Part shown: piece after piece, positions 27,501-42,500 of the stretch
Numbering within the stretch: position 1 is the first letter of the stretch
How the letters are laid out: the number at the start of each line of letters is the position of its first letter
Assembly: GCA_014549065.1 (NCBI GenBank)
Contig: JACDOX010000156.1
Span: forward strand, 1,548,538-1,612,537
Direction: 5' to 3'
DNA from: Cardinalis cardinalis
Taxonomy: Eukaryota; Chordata; Aves; Passeriformes; Cardinalidae
DNA length: 64,000 nt
Position numbers and translations under genes: made by a program
Notes under the pieces: model-generated
Told to the model about the DNA's origin: nothing
Database searches by the model: none
What the model saw: the letters and a program-made list of their open reading frames with translations, nothing else

Positions 27501-30500
27501 TGGTAGAATTGAATTGTCACTGTAAACCTCATGGAGTACTGTCATTTTGCAGGGAAACTTCTTGATCTTAAATACTCACTTGTCAGGCTCTTGAGGATTT
27601 TCTTGCCTTTTGGTTTTGATTTGCCTTTCAGAGGTGTCCGGTTAAAACCAGCTGCGCCCTTTGTATAGCAGCATTTGGTGGATGGACTTTTTTACAGAAA
27701 TACATAGCACTGGAAAATGACCAATGCAGAGTGTAGGACAATGTCTTGTGCTTATGTTATACTGTTCTATTGATCTTTAATGTTTAGGATAATCGTATTC
27801 AAATGTTTTTCACAGTGACAGTTACTCATTAAGATTTAAATATTTTGTCAAGAAAAATGCGATTGCTGCAGTTCAACTGCTGAATTGGTCTAAAGGTTTG
27901 TAATGTTACAGATTGGTATGACCATTCTGTCTGTAGAAAATTGCAACTATAGGATTAACAAGAAAGATATTTTGTATTAATTGGAATTGAGTATAAGCAG
28001 GGAGAAGAAATATTTATATATCATGCAAAATTCTCTTCAAAATTATAAGCCTTAGCTGGAGCTAGGATAAGAAGATGCATTAAGACAGTGGCATGATCCC
28101 ATAGGAAACATGCTTCTTTAGTTCAAGTGCTCACAAAAGAACATATTTATTAGATTTTCCAGTATCGCTGCTTTCAATTTTAATATAGATAGGTTTTTCT
28201 ATGGTTTTGAGCTGAATATCAACTCTGCATATAATTTGAATGAAGTTTGGAATAGTGGACACTTAGTAAATGTACATTAGTCTCTGTATCAGAGTATGTT
28301 CTACTAATAAGGCATAGTCTTTGGTGTCTTTTTCCTCCTTAATGCGATTGTAATTCTTAATGTGTCCTGAAAAGGAAGCCTGGCTAAATATGCAATATAA
28401 TGGTCCTTCAAATTCCAGTTTTTCTTGCTTTCTGGTATTGAGTTTTTTCTGATTCAGGTGGTTTTCAATCATAAAACTAGTAAAAGATTTTAAAAATTAG
28501 TAACTATACTAAAATTAGTAGCTATAGCTGTACCAATTTTATCAGTCTAACAGTTTCAATCCCAGTTGCACAGAATAGGATTTGCCTATTTGTCTATAAT
28601 GAGAAGCCTCACTCCCAGTTTATTTTTCTACCATCCTGTACCTGTTTCTTTCAAAAAATGGATGTGAAAACAAACAGTTCCAGTGAAAATGTCTTCTTAA
28701 AGCTTTTGACTCAGAATTTGCTATGCTGACAGCACGGAGATCAACTCCTTCCACATCAACCACTGGCTTCACTCCAAAGGAACCTGTTGCTTGGAACTTG
28801 AAGAGGGATATATGCTCAGCTGCCAGCTCTCTTCTATGGTTTTGCAGCATGGCCCAGGCAGAGTGGCCTGCCAAACCTCAGCCAGCAGCAGTAGTGTTGC
28901 TACGTGATTCTCTTGTGACTACTTGAACCTGCAGGTCTTCGTATTAAACTTGTGTTTGCGTAATGCACACATTGGCAGTGAAAAGCAATTTTTGTCTCTT
29001 CCAGTACTCAATCTGCCGTGAACCTTTAATTGAATTATCCAACCCAGGTGCCAGTGGGTCTTTATTTTTTGTAACTAGTGGTGACGAATTCATCATCAAA
29101 ACAGTTCAACACAAAGAGGCTGAGTTTCTTCAGAAGCTCTTGCCAGGGTATTATATGGTAAGTAATTGAAGACTTTATTTTACTTCTATTTCTCCTGTTT
29201 CATGTCACTTCTGAAGATTCAGTTTCACTTGTCTTGAAATATTCCACTGGGTTAATCTGTATTTTTTGTAGTATTTTTTACATTTTTACCTGCCTTTCTA
29301 CTTCACACCCTACATACCCAACAGAAAGAATAGGTATAAACCTAGAATATATTTAAGATAAGAATTGGTGCTCTTGTAGCATTCAAGATGAAGCTGAATG
29401 TCATAATCTGATTTGATACCAAACTTTGCTTTTAATAAGCTAGTAGCAAAATAAGGTTTCTAAATTTCTAATTCAGTTTTCTTTCTCCATTTTGTGTTTG
29501 TCTACCCTCTGCATTTCACTCAGAGTGGACAAAGAAACTAGACCGGTCAGTTTCCCTTTTGTTTCCAACTACTTCTGATTTCCATTTCTCATGTATTAAA
29601 GCAATGATGTAAAAGATATTTTTATCCATGTAATTTGTTCAAAACTTAATTTTTATATGGAGCTTTTTGAGGGCTAATTCTAAGTCCATTGTTTTGGGTT
29701 TTGTGTGTCATCTAAAAGGAAAACCATTGATTAAAAAGTGAGTAGAATTTAATTATTTATTTTTTTTGTAACAAAAGCCACCCATACATATGAACTGACA
29801 TTCTTCTGGGTGGCATGTATTTGTATTATTAGACCTGTGACTGGCTTTCTTTTTTTGCTTTGTTTCCCACCTGAATACTTGAAAAATTACCCTCTCACTT
29901 ATACTAAAAATGAGGAATGTTGTCATTATTGTGCTAAAGTAACATGGATTCACTATGTGTGTAAGAAAAAGAAGATGTGTACTGACACATCAAAAAGGAC
30001 AATGGTGGCAGGTTTTGTTGTTACTAATCATGATAATCCACTCAGCACAAGTCTGAGTTGTTACAAGTACATATAAGACCAGTTTGTATTATTTCTGGGA
30101 ACTTTATTCTCACTGCTATGCAATTGCTTCCAAAATATAAAACTTCAATTGCTGTGATTATTTCTGTGACAGTACTTTCCTCTGATAGTTGTATATTGTA
30201 ACTTGGTAATCATCTAAGACCTGAAGTAGTTTTTCCCCTTCTTTCTTTTTCATACCGAAGACTGAGAACAGTTGTATTCAGAAGAAGGATTTTCTCTCTC
30301 ACCTCTGTTATCCTCTCCTACCTAATTTATTTTACCTGTTGTGGAATTTGGATTATTTCACACTTTTCTGTTCTAATGGTCAGTTGTGGTTCTATTATGC
30401 CCTCACACACCTTTGGAAATAATTTAGTCATTTGGCACTAACCCTGACTGTATTCAAAGCCTCATGGAGAGAGGGGTTCTGTTTTTCAGAATCCAAGTCA

Positions 30501-33500
30501 AGATAATGAGAACTACATTTAACCCAGACTCCTTCCAGCAGGTAAAACACAAAGGTTGTTCAGGTCAGGAAAAAAATTGTCTTTGGGATGCTTTTAGGTT
30601 TGACCTAGTCTGCTCTTTACTTGAGAAAGAGAAACCTGGCATAAATTTAGTTACTGCTCTGCTTTTGCCCTTTGTTAGTCCCTAGCAAAAAGGCAGTGCC
30701 TATGCTACCTTGCTGGAATAGAAAGCCACAAAGATAATCAACTGGTTGAAGAAACTGTGCTGAATAAGAAAACATTCATAATTTTCTTCATGTTTGTTAA
30801 TGTTTTTTGTGTTAAAGAAAACCCTTTCTTTAGCATGGAACTTCATTGAAAATAGACATTATTTAAAAATATCTCTTTTGTTTTAGAATCTGAACCAGAA
30901 TCCAAGGACTCTTCTTCCCAAATTCTATGGGCTGTACTGTGTTCAGTCAGGAGGCATTAATATTAGAATTGTTGTCATGAACAATGTTTTGCCACGAGCC
31001 TTGAAAATGCATTTCACATACGACTTGAAAGGCTCCACATACAAACGCAGAGCATCAAGAAAAGAGAGGGAGAAGTCCAACCCTACATTCAAAGACCTGG
31101 ATTTCCTGCAAGATATGCATGAAGGGTTGTATTTTGACTCTGAAACACACAGTGCACTCATGAAAACACTACAGCGGGATTGTCGAGTGAGTATAAATTT
31201 AAACCTCTGTATTCGCCTGTGCTCTAAATTTACTCAGTACAGATTACTTAACCTCCATTTGTTTTCCACGCTATTTAAGGAGGGATAACAATGGATGTCA
31301 GAGCACGATGAAGCCTGTATTTTAGTTAAGCTGTTGTGATCTGAGATCATAGTCATAGATAGAATGTCCATATACTTTTTGAATACCAACAGACTGGGGA
31401 CCATGAGCACTTCCCTCACTGTGGAACTGGTTCCAATGCTAACCCGCAATCTCACTGAAGAACTTTTTCTTCTATTCGCTCTGAACTTCCCCAATGCAGC
31501 TTGAAGATTTCTCTTGCATCCTATCACCAGGCACCAGAGATCAGCACCACCCTTTCTGCCACCCTCAAACCTTATATTCTCCTCTGGTCCCTAGGAATCA
31601 TGCCCTGTAGTCCTTTCACTGTCTATGTTGCCTTTCTTTGGACACATTCTTATATTTAATATCCTCCTTACACTGTTGGGCCCAAAACATGCTTGCAGTT
31701 CTTCAGGTGAGGCTGCTCCAATGCTGAGTGTAGTTGGGACAATCCACTTTCTCAAACCAGCTCACTGTACTGTGCTCAGTGTACCCCAGGATACAGGTGG
31801 ACATTCTAGCCACCAGGGCACATCGCTGACTAATTAAGTTTATAATCTAGCAAAAACCTAAATTCCAGGCCTATCCCTCTATTTCTATGTACATCCAGGA
31901 TTACACTGATCCACTGTGGCAATACAGATTAATACAGGAATGAAGTCCAGTAGATTTGATGATGATGATGATTTCCATCAATTTGGAGATTTTAATTACT
32001 TTTTTCTTGAGACATAATTAGTCCTGTGGAACTTTATTATGCATGATAAACTGTAGAGCTGCTGTGAAAAGTCTCTTGGTTACCTAGGAATGGGAAGGCA
32101 GGCCTAGTGGCAGCAGTCTTACTTCTTGAGTGAGGTAATTTCTTCCTCAGCTGAAAAGTCCACATAAAAGCTGTCCACAAAATATTTTCAAGGCAGAAGA
32201 GGGATACCTGTCATTGCTCTTTGAGAGGACCTTGGTGAATGGAATCAGTTCCTATTATGGGCAGAGAGAATTGCTGTAAAATAGTTTTTTTCCCCTGTAG
32301 CATGGGTAAGAGAATGTAAAGCAAGAAAAGGGAGACTCCAGATCTCTCAGAACTTCCCAGGATTCATGGGGTTTTGGAAAGAAAAAATTTGCTTTGTATG
32401 AGGGAAATCGTAAGAATTTCGTAATAATAAAGCAAAATAGACAGTCTGAACTCACCACATAGAAGAGACACCCTCAATATCAGAGTTTGTTGTTCACTGC
32501 CACCTGTGGTACAAGATGGAAAGCATTGTTTTTGCACATGAATAGAATTTTTTGTTTATCACAGAAATCTGCAATGCCTTGTGATTGGTTTGTAAAGCTG
32601 TGTGACCTAATGTTCAGCTGTGTATTCAGCATAAGACATTTATCTAACACGCCACATTGTTCTCTCTGTAGCCTCTTGCAGTGAGTATTTCCTGAGCTCC
32701 TACCATGTGTGATGACAGAGAATGCATCAGTATGTCACATCTGGGGGTCTGGATGCCTTTCTGTGCACCCCCCCACTTGTCCAAGGTTACTTATCCAGTC
32801 AGAGCTTGGGGAAATCTACTGTATTGGAAATAATAGAGGGTATCTAAAAGGTGGAACTGGACTAAAAATTAAAAACAAGAATCAATCATTTAATTGTTAC
32901 ATATAAACGGACTGTTTATGATTCTTTGGAAGTCCGGGAAAGTTCCTGCTACCTGTTATTTGAGTGCTAATATAATCCTTTTCCACGTATATGTTAAATT
33001 AACAACTTTAAAGTTAGTCTAGAGTTCTTAAAGGCCCAGCTAAATTTTAAAAATATTAAAAGTAAAGAAGAAAATTATCCTATAATAATCAGTGTATTTA
33101 CATAAATACACATACACACAATAAAGTATATGTCTGTGTGTATCTGTAGACATATAAACACACTGTAAGTTATATGTATATAAAAAATTAGCTGCGTTTT
33201 TTTTCTGTTCAAACAAGTCTTACTCTGTGTTGTAAAACAGAGGGAGCAGACACTGTTATCTTTCATATCGCTGAATTTGCTCAGCTAATAAGGTTGAATC
33301 TCACTATCTGCCTTTTATTTCTGCCTTTAAAAAGACCATTTTGTGCAAAGGACATCAGTGTTGCCTCTGTTTTTTTCTGCCCGTGAGGTATTTGGATGGG
33401 TATAGTGATAACTGACCAGCTTTTTAGGGCTTGAAAACTTGTCATCTCTTTTTACTGCTACTTCAAAGTGAAGAAGTTAGTGTAGGCACTTGAAATAAAG

Positions 33501-36500
33501 AATTCATTTAAGAAAAGAAATTTTTGATCTTTCCAGTATTTCAGGACTAAGAAATTCTCTTCTGTGTTGCTTAAATTTGGATTGTGTTTCCATTGCTCAT
33601 ATTTGCAATCAGAATCAAGAAGTAATGGACTTTTCTCCTACTTCTTAAATATAAACATCCCTGTCTGCTAGCCCCTCTCCTCCTTAAGATCAGTTGCTAA
33701 GTTCAGAGGCCTGGCAGAATTTCCTGGTAATGAAAGGTGGTGGTGGTGGGGACCTGCTATGGTCTGTGACTGCTGCCACTGAATCTCCTGCCCTAAAACA
33801 TGAGTCCATTCACCAATGGACTCATGTTTTCCTTGGTCAGCTTTTCTCTGTCTTGATATTCCTTGCTAGTCTCTACTCTATCTGGCCTTTGGCTTCCTTG
33901 ATAACAGCTGCCATCCCTAGATGCCCAGACAACGTTTCTCTATTCCTCCTTTCTAGCCTGTCTGTCCTTACCTGTCCTGCATGCTGGCTCTTCACATTCA
34001 AGCTGTGCTGTGGCTTCCTTGCTTAGCTGAATTTGCCTCCGGGTACATCTGCTCAGCCAGCACAGACCATGTTGACAACTGACCCAGAGCTCCTTCCCTA
34101 GGGAATGCAGTGCTGCAATGGTAGACCACTGCTGGAGTAGTTCTGGCCTTTCACACCTCCTGGCAGTGCTGATGAGGAGATGCATGACCTGCCCAATTAG
34201 AGAATGGAGCTGAGTTGTTTGTGGTGATCCCTCATGGGCTGGTGCCTCCGGATTATCCATGCTGGAACAAGTGCAGGTTGATAGCATTGCTCAGCTCCTG
34301 CATTCCCTGCTTGTTTTGATCACACTTGAGGTGACAGGGTCTGAAAACTTATCTCACAGTTCATTTTGCAGCATTTGCACCTTAACTGAACCAAGGAGTA
34401 TAATATTACAGTGTTCCTAAAGAGGGAATATTCATGAATTTATCATATATACAATGTACACAATTGAAAACTTGAACTAGCTTTCAAATTCCAGACTATT
34501 GCTGAGACTTTCTGTAGCTGGCAAGTATCCTTGCCTGTTTGGAGAAGCAGTAACAATTAATCAAATTGTGGTCATGTCATTTTTAAAAGCAAAAAATAAT
34601 TTGAAGATGTTTTTACTATTGAGAAATGAATGGTTATTGAGAGTCTGCATTTTATCTTTATGGCAAAAACCACTGGACTTTTCTGAGGAAATTACATTTT
34701 AAAAGTGATTAACGAGGAAACCTGTAAAGACAAGGAAATAAAAAGGGGATCATATCTCCTAAATTTGAGACTTGGGTATTATTTTCATCACTGCTGTTTT
34801 AGCCAGTTGCTACAAAAGTTTTATGGTGTGATTGCACATCTGTTTTGTGCTCTAGTGATGCAGACCTTGTGTGACCAAATTTATCCACAGATTTTTTCAA
34901 ATCCCTTAGTAGCATGTGTGATGTGTTTTGCAGGTTTTTGCCTTTTTTCTACCACAAAGGATCTACACAAATCTTTAAGCCAAATAACTTCAGTGACCCA
35001 TTGTACAGCATCCTTACAAACAGTAGTGTTGGCATAACTTAATGAAATATTAAACTGCAGCATAGGACAGAAATAAAAGATGGCATGATGCGGCATGGAG
35101 ATGGAGAACATACTAATCTTAGATGAAGGGCCTCTTTGTCAGAAATGGTAGTTTGAGGGAACTACCATAGCACGATGCTGTAGATCTCTTGTATCTTTAT
35201 ATATTATCACACCCGTCGTATCAGTTGTCATTAGGAATTTCTAGTTACTTCTACTTTTAGAATCCAGATTGTTAGTTTTGGAGTGTTAATTAACAATACA
35301 TTTTGAGAATTCTGTTGAAATGGGAAGTGGTTCCACATATGTTTAGGTGGGAATGTGATGATTCATTTTCTTAGGATAGATTTTTTCTAAACCAGACCCA
35401 TTTTTAGGCATTGACATTTGTGAACTTGTGCCTATAACATGGTTATTTTGTGAGACAATCCTTTAATTTGTGTTCATTTCATATAGCTCATTATGTTGAA
35501 TAATAATTATTGATATGTTGTAAAATCAGTCTTCTTTCTACTGTGTTAATTCCTATGTCACTTTTCCAGAATGCTTGTAGGAGAGGAAATATTTCCTTGC
35601 ATGGTTATCAATTTAGTACTTTCATTAAATAAGCTTCTAATTTTTTCTTTTGGGTTGTATTGTTCTTGACCCTTTTATGAAAATGATCTGATGACTTTTT
35701 TGCATGCTGTTTTGCATGATAGCAAATGTAAATGCAGTTTTCTCTGTCAGATAGTGTGTAGTTCAGGCTGGCTGCATATAAAATAAAAATGACATTTCAT
35801 GGCAGAAATACTTGTTCTGCTCAGTTAGTCAGTGGCTGAGATAGTGGAGCATAACCATGTCTAAGATGATTCACAGAATAGTTTAACATCTGATTAGCTC
35901 TGAGAAAAGAAAATCTGATTCAGAGAGTTAATTTTTTATGTTCTGGAACAACATATTTTGTGATGCCATTTTACTGTGGGTTTTTATGTGGTATGAAACA
36001 AAATAGTGCTTAAGGCTACAAGGGGTGAGTGTCACTTGCCATCTGGAAGTTTTCAGAGCAGCTGAAGTCAGCCTTGACAGCAGTACTTGGTGACCAAGTG
36101 ACAAACACTGTGTTGGCAGATTCTGTGTAGCTAGTGAATTAATATATATAAATACTACCAAGATGAACAATTGAATGCTATGTTAATGAATTGAAGGTTT
36201 AGTTGTTGTTATCAAATCCACCACTTGTTAGTACACAGCATGATTAAGATCATTCTTGCTGAAATCCCACAGTGCAATTTTGCTAGCAAGGAACATGTCA
36301 GAATGGTTACATGAGCAAAGATTGGGATCCCTTTACATATATAAGTAGTGTATTTCTAGAGTTTATGTCAATTTGTAGTGATCTCACATGGACAGAGTTA
36401 GGTATTTTGCAGGGCTTTCTCCTTTTGCTATGAATATAGCCATGTAATATTGTAATTTATTTGAGTGGGTTTTTTTCCTTAGATTAGGTTATAGTTTTAG

Positions 36501-39500
36501 TGCTTCTGTAGCAAAAACTTGCTGCTGCATCTCAAAAGCAGTCCTGAAATCATCAAAAGTATCTGTAAGCAAACCTCAGCACAGGAAAAGAAATGTCTTG
36601 ATGTTCTGCATTTTGTAACTTGTCCTTGTTGAAATAGATTATTTTGTACAACTGTGTGTGCAAAATGTTACTTACATATTTTTAAATGGTCACAATTTGA
36701 ATATTTTAAATATTAATGAAAATTCATATGTGAGAACACCTCAGATACATTCATCTGTAAATCCAACTGATTTACTGTCTTAATACAGACTGAGGAGTTT
36801 GACACAAAGTTTTGTTGATGCTGATCTGTGAGATTCTTCCAGAACTTTCATTAGAAACAAATGGAGTGAAACGTGTTTAGGTATGGTCACAAAGGTTAAT
36901 TTGCCTAAGGAGTGGTTGGTTTGGTTATCACGTTTCTAAGGGGAAGTGATCTGTACATCAAAGCTGTAGGCAAACAGGGCCAGATCATGTAATGCTGGCC
37001 CGAAGACACTTTGTGGACAGTGTAATGCCTCCTCTGAGTAGGGCCATGAACAGAGTGTCTGGGGGACAAGGGTTCTTATGCTGTGTGCTGTTTAAAAGAA
37101 TTTGTACTGCAGTTAATCCATTGGATGTGAAGGTGTTTCAGTCTGTTAATGAACTGTAATAATGAAATTTGTTTTTATGATGTTTTTCAGTAATCCTACG
37201 CCAAAATCATAAATTGTCAAGGTACAATCTGTTGTACTGTACAAGTAGTATGGGTTTAAGTGGCAGTGATGAATTGATGTAGTCAGAAGGATTAATTTTA
37301 TCACATAAGAGGTCCCTGTGGAAGAAGGAATAGCACATTACAGCACAGCCTCCCATGAGACTACATCCAATCGTAGATGTAGATTATGTAATTAGTGCAG
37401 TAAAATCATGTGTCTAATATGACCTGATTCAAAATGCAGTAAAGAATATGCTGAAGTAGTAATTTATAACTGTAAAATAAATGTGGCAATGCTTTTCCCA
37501 GGCCTGACTAGCTCCTGTTTTGGTTTTGCATGAACAGTGTTGCTTACTAAGGTGTTATTTTTCAACCTATCCTGAACTTAGCTTTAGCATTTTATGGCAA
37601 ATATTCATTGATTACATATTTTTTAATGGATGTTGTAATTTCTTTCTGAGAAAGTCGGAGTAAAGTATAGCAAAAAATAAGCAGTAAATAAAATTTTAGA
37701 CATTTTTGGAACCAGGTGCCTTTGCACCTGTTAGCCATGCTATTTTTGCAATTTGTGATTGTAAACCACCAACATGTCCACACAACGCCCAATGAAATTT
37801 CAGAATCTTGTTGTTAAAATACAGCTTTTGTTGTGTATGAAATCCTTTGTGAGTTCTTCATTAGAAGACGCTGTGGACTACTAAGGCCATACATTAGCAG
37901 CCTTTTTCTTGTTCCATTTGAACTAAGGCAAGCTGAGTAGGATCCCTCTGCACAAGAGCAAACCCATGGTGTCTTAAAGTCATTCTTTGAGTCTGAAAAT
38001 CAGGTCTGATTTTGTGCCTTTCTACATTTATGCTTTGTTTCATCACTGCTCTGGTTATTTGAGCAATGAGTATTTTTCCAACAATTAGGGTAAATGGTAT
38101 AAAAACCTTATGATTAGACATACAGATCCATACTAAATACTGATTTACTGCCATATAGTTTTTAAACCTATTGCTTTTTTTTCCCCATTAAGAGAAGGGA
38201 TGTTTCTGCTTAACCAAAAATACTAATGTTTGGATAATCTTCATCAAAATTACATACCTGGAATCTGCTCTTATCTCTGTAAAATCACTTTTTTTCTTGT
38301 TCACGTAAAAAGACATACTATTGCCTCTTGATTCTGTGACAAAAATTACACCATTATCTTCAGGCACTATGTGCCAAAACACATCATGAATCACTGCTGA
38401 GCTGCATGAGGTAAAGGAGAAGTGAGCACATAGCATATCCCTCCTGGCTGTTACTGGTGTTTCTCCCTCCACTTAGCAGTGTCGTGTAAGGCATTAAACA
38501 CAGTTGCTGTCTGACATTAAACTGTTGCTGTGAACAGTTTGGTTATATTACTAGATGTGACTGCAGCTTGCTTTAGTTCATGTTTGGGTATTGACTTGAA
38601 CTGTATTGCCTTTCAATGACAGCATGCCAGACTTTGTAATGCTGTAGCTGATTAAAAACAAATGAAACTATTTGTGTGTGAGAGAAGGCATGCTGCCAGA
38701 GACAGAAATGGTTGGTAGAGCTAGAAGAAAAGGATGGTTGGTTAAGTCATGCTTCAGAAGTAAAACCTGTCTTTTGAGTTTAGATAGGCTCTATTTAGCC
38801 TAGTAGAGAGGTGCATAATTTTTGTACTCCAATCCCATCTAATAAGGGGATGGCAGCAAATACCGTTGTTGACATTTGAAAGCTCTCCAAGAGTATTGTA
38901 TCCAAATAGTAGGTGGAGGGGAGATAAGAGAGTACAGGCAAAAATGCATCAGGTTATATTTCAGCTGTGCATCTTTCTTTCTCACTTGTTGCAAGAGCAT
39001 TCAGCTAATTAGAGCACTTGACTTTTATGAATAGTAAAAAGTTTTTGTTTAACTGTAATTTCACACACTTCCTGGTAAGAGAAGCTTGTGCCTGGAGAGC
39101 CTGTTTTCACTCAGGTTTGCAAAATGCTGCTGTGTAATTCTTTTGTGGTTTCAGTATAGTCATTCCTTCTTTGCTAGGTTCTAGAAAGTTTTAAGATCAT
39201 GGATTACAGTCTGCTTTTGGGGATCCACATATTGAACAATAACATGAAGGAAAGAGAAGGAGAGTGTTCCCAGAGCACCTCAGATGCAAAACGCCAGGGA
39301 GGGCAGAAAGTTCTCTATTCCACAGCCATGGAGTCTATACAGGGCCCTGGGAAGTCTGGAGACTCCGTCACCACAGAGAAAACAAACACGTAAGTGCTGT
39401 AACCTGGTCTTAAGATTGCTTTTAAAAGTATTAACAGGCAAAACTTTCATGAGTACACGGCATTCCAGGAATTGAAAGATTTAGCCTTCTTTCCCCCCCC

Positions 39501-42500
39501 TCACCCTTGTATCGAGATTTGCCACAGAGCATGAAATTGGAATGTTGATCAGTAGATTGATAGTCTTTAAATACATGATAATTCAGAGTGACTTATATAT
39601 GCACACAGCATTCTTTTATATAAGAAATGCTATCAGACAACTCTTACAAGAGTCCCAGCTACAATCTAATTTTAACTGAAAGCAGCCTGGTGAGACCAAA
39701 GCAAAACCCATAAATTAATATTGAAATGGATATTCCTACAAGGGTTGTTTTCGTCTTGAAGTAGTATACTTGATGTACATAGAATGGTATCATCAACCAC
39801 TGAAGTGCAGTCATATATTCCATTTCCTGAGATTAAGAACTGATGTTTTTCTCCTATTTTTCTGTCTAGCAAAAACTTTAATATAACTTTGAATATATAA
39901 ACAATCATTATTCTGTTGTTTCTTTCATAATATATTTAGTGCTATGAGAGTATTATCACCACCATTCAGCATTGCATATAATCAGTCCTTTATTTTAATT
40001 AGAATTTAATCTGAAATTAAGGATTTACTTTTCTCCCTGGTTCTCAAGAGAGCTATGTAGCTAAATACAACTAATATTCAGAAATCTGTGCTTAAACCTA
40101 CAGCAAACAAGTGACAGAATTATGATATTCAGCATTCACAGAGCGCTTCCAGACACTGAGAACTCTAGAGTATAATTAGACAGAGCTTTATTTCACTTGG
40201 TTTTTACAACTCACTCACATTCACACAGAAGATGGCCAATGCTGTGGTGTGATAGCAGAGGTGTTGCACTAGCTGGGCTCCCACATCACTTGAGCTAATA
40301 TAGTCCTACTCAGATCCTGTCAAGTGTAGTCCTTCCTTGGCTCCTTGCACTATCTCTCTTATATTCGCATAATGGCTAGTGGAGCAAAAAACAATGCTGA
40401 GGTTCTAAAATGGACCATTTTTCTAGGTGTTGGAGTAGGAAGAGAGGGTTTTAGACTGACTGTTCATGGCTGAGTATGGACCTGGGACCAACTGGAGGCC
40501 CACCCAGTCAGAATTCTCAGCTTGATACTTTTGCTTTATCTGTCACTTATCTGTGTGTAAAGAAATTTTGGAAAAGCACAGCAATACAATTTAGTGAATT
40601 TTTAGTGAAAAATATATGAAACCTTTTTAGACTTTGATTAATTTGCAGACACTCTGTGATTTGTTACCTATGATCAATAAAGTGAGAAAATTCTCCCTTA
40701 TCAAGTTACTTATTTTCCTTAGCAATAAACTGATGTATACTTTCTTCCACTTTTCAGATCATCAGAGTATTTCCAATTCTGTCTAAAACATGTCTTAAAA
40801 TATTTATTCTTTTTTTTTAAATTATGGATATTTACCACTGAATCCCAGATACTTTTAATTTTCTATTCAAAATCCATTGCATGCTAGGTGACTCACATTT
40901 GACTGACTTTGCACTGTGGCATCTGACTTGAATATTGTCTACTCCTTTGGGTTTACAAGTGGGTACAGTTCAGCTGGTAACTGGTGATCAGAGATGTCTT
41001 TAAAAATATTCTATGTTGTTTCTCTTAGAATGGGAGGTATTCCAGCAAAAAGCCATAAAGGTGAAAAGCTGCTTTTATTTATGGGTATTATTGATATTCT
41101 CCAGTCTTACAGGTAAGTTAAACTTCAACTTTCAATGAATTTTCACTGAGCAAAATATTCTGAAATTACTTTTAAAAGTGGAAGCTTTATAAAGCAGTTC
41201 TGATTTAGTTTTTTACATACTTAGGTTAATGAAGAAGCTGGAACATTCTTGGAAAGCTCTTGTTTATGATGGGGTAAGTAGATTTTATTAATTTCTTAAA
41301 CTGCTGATATTTTAGCTGATGGACCTTTGACTCATGTTGACCAGGAAGAAATTTGTTCTGGTGCATTTGTGGTCTAACCTCACCATGTGGTTTGAGCTGC
41401 TGCTGAAATTTTCCCAATACATGCTCTGGTTTTATTTACTGAGCTTTCAAATAACAACTAATAATATTAGTTTGTCCTTATAACTTACACAAGTCTAGCC
41501 ACCCAGCAGAACATTGATGAATCTATAACTGAAAAATATACATAATTTGAAAAAAAAATTCAAATGCTTGGAAGATTTTGCAGAATATAGCTGTATAATT
41601 CTTAACTCATAAATGGTAATGATTCACTAATTTTGACTATGCCTGAAATGCATACTATAGTTCACCTGAGGTGTCCACCTTCTTCTTAACATCTTACTTG
41701 TGGAAAATGTGACTGATATATTTTTTAATCTTGTAGGATACTGTTTCAGTTCACCGACCAAGTTTTTATGCAGACAGATTTTTAAAGTTTATGAATGCAA
41801 GAGTTTTCAAAAAAGTTCAAGGTAAGAGAGTTCTACCTTTTTGGATATTTTTTATAATCATAACCTTATAATGCTCCTGTCTTTGCAACGAAACAAGCCT
41901 TTCTTCAACATCATGTAGCACTTTTGTAGCTGCAGTCAAGAAAATAAATTTCTGACAATTGAGATTTTACTCCATTAGTAAAATTACAGAGAATTATGTA
42001 CTATGTATTTTTGTCACATCAGGGCTCTCTAAAGTTGGCTTCAGGTGACCACCTAGACACTCTATCACTCCCCCTCTTCAACTAGATGAAGGGAAAGGTA
42101 TGACAAAAGGTGGGTAGGTTCAAATAAGGACAGGAAGAGATCACTCACCAATTACTATCCCCAGCAAAACTAACTCAAAACAGGGAAATTAATTTAGTGT
42201 TTTACTAAATAAAAAAAAAAAACAAACAAAAAACCCCCAAAAACCACCAAAAAAACCCGCAACTTTAGAGACGCTTCCCTACAGGCTTTTTCCATCAAAA
42301 GTTCAGATCAGGTTTTATTTTCACTACCTTTTCTACCAATAGTAGAAAGTCATACTGGCCTTTGTTGCTCTGCATATTGTCTAAAGATGATACACTTTTC
42401 TAAAGATAATTGAGCCTGTGAACTCTGAGCCTGCCCATGAAAACCAGTGTTAAAGGCCTGGCAGATCAGAACAACAAGCATGATTATGTGTAAAGGCATA

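Larger units (their letters stand above)
31187..39177 (+). other. PIP5K1B intron 5
   Basis: About 8 kb. It holds a minus-strand CR1 (31345-31850), a short GAT repeat (about 31957-31973), a weak CA/TG-rich stretch (33095-33180), a perfect hairpin (33795-33830) and one copy of an unidentified shared repeat (about 38053-38205). 34400-37900 is AT-rich with nothing recognised. Confidence 0.85.

Noticed and set aside
33694..34287. Overlapping open frames of 110 and 115 codons in intron 5
   Set aside because: They overlap on opposite strands, lack any family signature and have no convincing splice sites.
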